A stretch of DNA of 7,808 bases from Bacteroidia bacterium. GTDB lineage: Bacteria > Bacteroidota > Bacteroidia > Flavobacteriales > Flavobacteriaceae. Every line of letters starts with the position of its first letter. Positions within the stretch are counted from its first letter, which is position 1. The notes under the pieces are model-generated. The model did not search any database. It had not been told where the DNA came from and saw nothing but the letters and a program-made list of their open reading frames with translations. The position numbers and the translations under genes were made by a program. The stretch spans positions 1-7,808 of the forward strand of contig JAHHLF010000070.1 of assembly GCA_018679315.1 (NCBI GenBank), read 5' to 3'. Of the stretch, positions 5,640 to 7,808 are shown one piece after another.

Positions 5640-7790
5640 TTATCCTTTTACCGCCGCAACTTTAGCATTGCGCATATTATTTAACATTAGATCCTGAAGT
5701 ACATTGACGGCTTCTTCGATATATACATCTTTAGCCAGGTTCTCATGCCAACGCTTTCTTTTCTCACGAAGCACCTCATCTTCCATGAATAGCGCTTCTT
5801 CATATTTCAATGACTGAAATGTCAACTCTGAATCATATTCAGCGATCGATTTGAAATACTGAGATTGTTCTTTATCCTTTTCCTCTTCGGTTTTATAAGC
5901 TGAATAGTTCAAAGAGATCGTAGTCTCTTCCTGCTGTTCTTTCAACCATTTCGCATTCTGTTCGATCAGGTTGATCTGAGGATTTCCAGTCATCCTTTCA
6001 TTACTATTTGCAATAGTGGCCTCATAATCTATATAGCCGTTCCAGGGTTCATAATCTGCCGGTGGGATCTCATCCCATTCCAATGGGTTTTGCTGATCTT
6101 TTTCACCAAGGTCAATATAGCTATACTTGTCCGGGACGATCACATCGCTCTTAACACCTTCCAATTGAGTAGAACCTCCATTGATACGGTAGAACTTTTG
6201 CGTCGTTAACTTAATAGCACCCAGGTCTCCGAATTCATTACCACGAACGATGTTCTCCAAGGGGATCACGTTCTGAACAGTTCCTTTTCCAAATGTCTGC
6301 TTGCTACCAATAACAATGGCTCTTTTATAATCCTGCATGGCTGCGGCAAGGATCTCAGAAGCAGATGCAGATAACTCATTGACTAAGATCACCAGCGGAC
6401 CATCCCACTGAATGCGTTCGTCTTTATCTTCATAAACCTCACGGTCACTTCCAGAAGACCGTACTTGAACAATGGGGCCTTCTTTAATAAACAAGCCAGC
6501 CATCTCTACCACGGTTTTTAGAGAACCTCCTCCGTTATCACGCAGGTCAAGAACAAGACCTTCCATACCCTCTTCCTTTAATCTGTCTACTTCTTTAGCA
6601 ACATCTGTAGCCGCATTGCGTTCCGTGTAGTCTTCAAAATCCACATAGAATTTTGGCAGATTGATAAGGCCGTATTTTTTGTCACCTTTTATGACAGTTG
6701 CCGATTTGGCATAAGATTCTTCTAAAACAACAACATCGCGGGTAATCGAAACTTCTTCGACCGTCCCATCAACTCTGCGGACCGTTAGATCTACCACGGT
6801 TCCTTTTGGTCCTTTGATCAATTGAATGGCATCGTCTAAGCGCATACCTACTATATCTACAGCAGGGCCGCCATCTTGTGCAACTTTGATTATCTCATCC
6901 CCCACTTCCAATTTCTGTTCACGCCATACCGGGCCTCCCGATATGATCTCCACGATCTTGGCACCTTCTGGCTTCTTTTGGAGCCTGGCTCCGATCCCTT
7001 CAAATTTACCGGACATACCAATATTGAATCGATCCCTATCGCTTGGTGCGAAGTAGTATGTATGGGGATCAAATTCATCTACGATCGTATTGATGTACTG
7101 GACAAACCAATCCTTGCGCTCGAGGTCTCCGACAAAATCAAAAAACTCATTCAAAGTATTCAGGGTGACATCTCTGGCCTCCACCTCAATTTCAGTATCA
7201 GATTTGAGCTTGTAAGAGGTATCTTCGTCCTTCTTCTGCCGATCATTTTTTAACTTCCCGTCAAAGGTTCCAATCGTCGCATATTTCAATTGCTTCCTCC
7301 AACGTTCTTTTAGTTCATCCCGACTCGTAGCATAAGATTGTTCGTTGTAGTTAATGTCGATCACTTCCTCTTTAGAATAGTCAAAAGGTTGCTCTAACAC
7401 TTCCTTATAAAGCACCTGTGCCTCTTCCATACGAAGCATGAGCCGGTCATAAACCTGACTAAAAAATCCGATCTCGGTATTTTTAATCTCGTCATCGATC
7501 TGAAATTTGTATTGTTCAAATTCCATAATATCCTCTTCAAGGAAATATCGTTTCGTAGGATCGATAACATTGATAAAATCTTCAAATACGCTTACCGAAA
7601 AATCATCATCTATATCTTTGGGCTCATAATGACCCCTTTCCAGGACATATGTGATAAGGTCAAGCAAGAGCTTATCCTTATCATCGTTTTCAAAAGATTT
7701 ATTGGTAAAACTACAAGAGGCTACTGCAATCAGAATTACAAGGAATGCCAGCACTAAATTCTTTTTCATGAATGTGTTATTAAGTTTCAT
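5640..7790 (-). CDS. prc: Carboxy-terminal processing protease (Prc/Tsp type, S41), lipoprotein
   Basis: This 716-residue periplasmic protease recognises C-termini of proteins and degrades or trims them. Its order is a lipoprotein signal, an N-terminal helical region (about 40-250), a PDZ domain (about 258-340, including GIGARL and the VGDEI loop), the S41 catalytic core (about 370-560) and a C-terminal helical region (about 570-716). This is the architecture of E. coli Prc, at a similar length. Catalytic residues align: S476 in SASASE, D487 in MQDY and K502 in FGKGTVQ match Ser452, Asp463 and Lys477 of E. coli Prc. The lipobox VASC puts the lipidated Cys at residue 26. An internal ATG at 7767-7769 (residue 8, MKKNLVLAF) would give a more compact signal peptide and may be the true start. 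No acidic residues follow the Cys directly, so surface export is not indicated. It converges on msrBA and ends 23 bases before the shared terminator hairpin. Confidence 0.95.
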   Translation of the reverse strand: MKLNNTFMKKNLVLAFLVILIAVASCSFTNKSFENDDKDKLLLDLITYVLERGHYEPKDIDDDFSVSVFEDFINVIDPTKRYFLEEDIMEFEQYKFQIDDEIKNTEIGFFSQVYDRLMLRMEEAQVLYKEVLEQPFDYSKEEVIDINYNEQSYATSRDELKERWRKQLKYATIGTFDGKLKNDRQKKDEDTSYKLKSDTEIEVEARDVTLNTLNEFFDFVGDLERKDWFVQYINTIVDEFDPHTYYFAPSDRDRFNIGMSGKFEGIGARLQKKPEGAKIVEIISGGPVWREQKLEVGDEIIKVAQDGGPAVDIVGMRLDDAIQLIKGPKGTVVDLTVRRVDGTVEEVSITRDVVVLEESYAKSATVIKGDKKYGLINLPKFYVDFEDYTERNAATDVAKEVDRLKEEGMEGLVLDLRDNGGGSLKTVVEMAGLFIKEGPIVQVRSSGSDREVYEDKDERIQWDGPLVILVNELSASASEILAAAMQDYKRAIVIGSKQTFGKGTVQNVIPLENIVRGNEFGDLGAIKLTTQKFYRINGGSTQLEGVKSDVIVPDKYSYIDLGEKDQQNPLEWDEIPPADYEPWNGYIDYEATIANSNERMTGNPQINLIEQNAKWLKEQQEETTISLNYSAYKTEEEKDKEQSQYFKSIAEYDSELTFQSLKYEEALFMEDEVLREKRKRWHENLAKDVYIEEAVNVLQDLMLNNMRNAKVAAVKG

Positions 7791-7808
7791 CTTCCCGTAA
7801 TCTTTCCA

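Noticed and set aside
6876..7253. 125-codon open frame opposite the protease gene
   Set aside because: It is a shadow of the conserved PDZ and N-terminal region of the protease, with no recognisable protein features.
1..7808. Search by eye for tRNA/rRNA genes, CRISPR repeats, insertion sequences, attachment sites and defence genes
   Set aside because: No cloverleaf, regularly spaced repeat, transposase or long terminal inverted repeat was seen; nearly every base belongs to recognised housekeeping genes.

Overview
The window reads as chromosomal DNA from a Bacteroidota bacterium, most likely of the Flavobacteriaceae. The evidence is moderate GC, genes packed with short overlaps, no consistent Shine-Dalgarno sequences, and the protein types. 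These include a SEDS protein with a charged insertion after its catalytic Asp, a PBP2 with an unusual Cys/His cluster, and a 716-residue lipoprotein form of the Prc/Tsp protease. The taxonomic call is inferred from remembered family features; no search was run.

Layout. (1) Positions 1-3682, plus strand: the distal part of a cell-shape operon, with the last 19 codons of mreC, then mreD, mrdA (PBP2) and rodA. Each gene overlaps the next (14, 4 and 11 bases), so they are probably translated in a coupled way. Together they encode the elongasome core: RodA polymerises glycan strands, PBP2 cross-links them, and MreC/MreD link both to MreB inside the cell. (2) Positions 3683-4498, minus strand: a membrane-anchored or secreted nuclease of the DNA/RNA non-specific endonuclease (Serratia nuclease/EndoG) family. 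Its stop codon directly abuts that of rodA. (3) Positions 4499-4593: a 95-base divergent intergenic region with three alternating TAAGG/CCTTA half-sites just upstream of msrB. (4) Positions 4594-5594, plus strand: msrB and msrA, overlapping by ATGA, which repair the two stereoisomers of methionine sulfoxide. (5) Positions 5597-5617: a strong hairpin shared by two converging genes, with its T-tract on the minus-strand side. (6) Positions 5640-7790, minus strand: a Prc/Tsp-type S41 protease with an N-terminal lipoprotein signal, PDZ domain and intact Ser/Lys dyad.

Almost all of this is housekeeping content: wall elongation, oxidative-damage repair and envelope proteolysis. I see no mobile element, CRISPR array, RNA gene, phage gene or defence cassette, and no stretch over 300 bases without a gene. 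I did not find a new multi-gene system. The points most worth a second look are the Cys/His cluster in PBP2, the alternating half-sites before msrB, the missing usual recycling Cys in MsrB with a possible substitute, and the zero-gap convergent junction between rodA and the nuclease.
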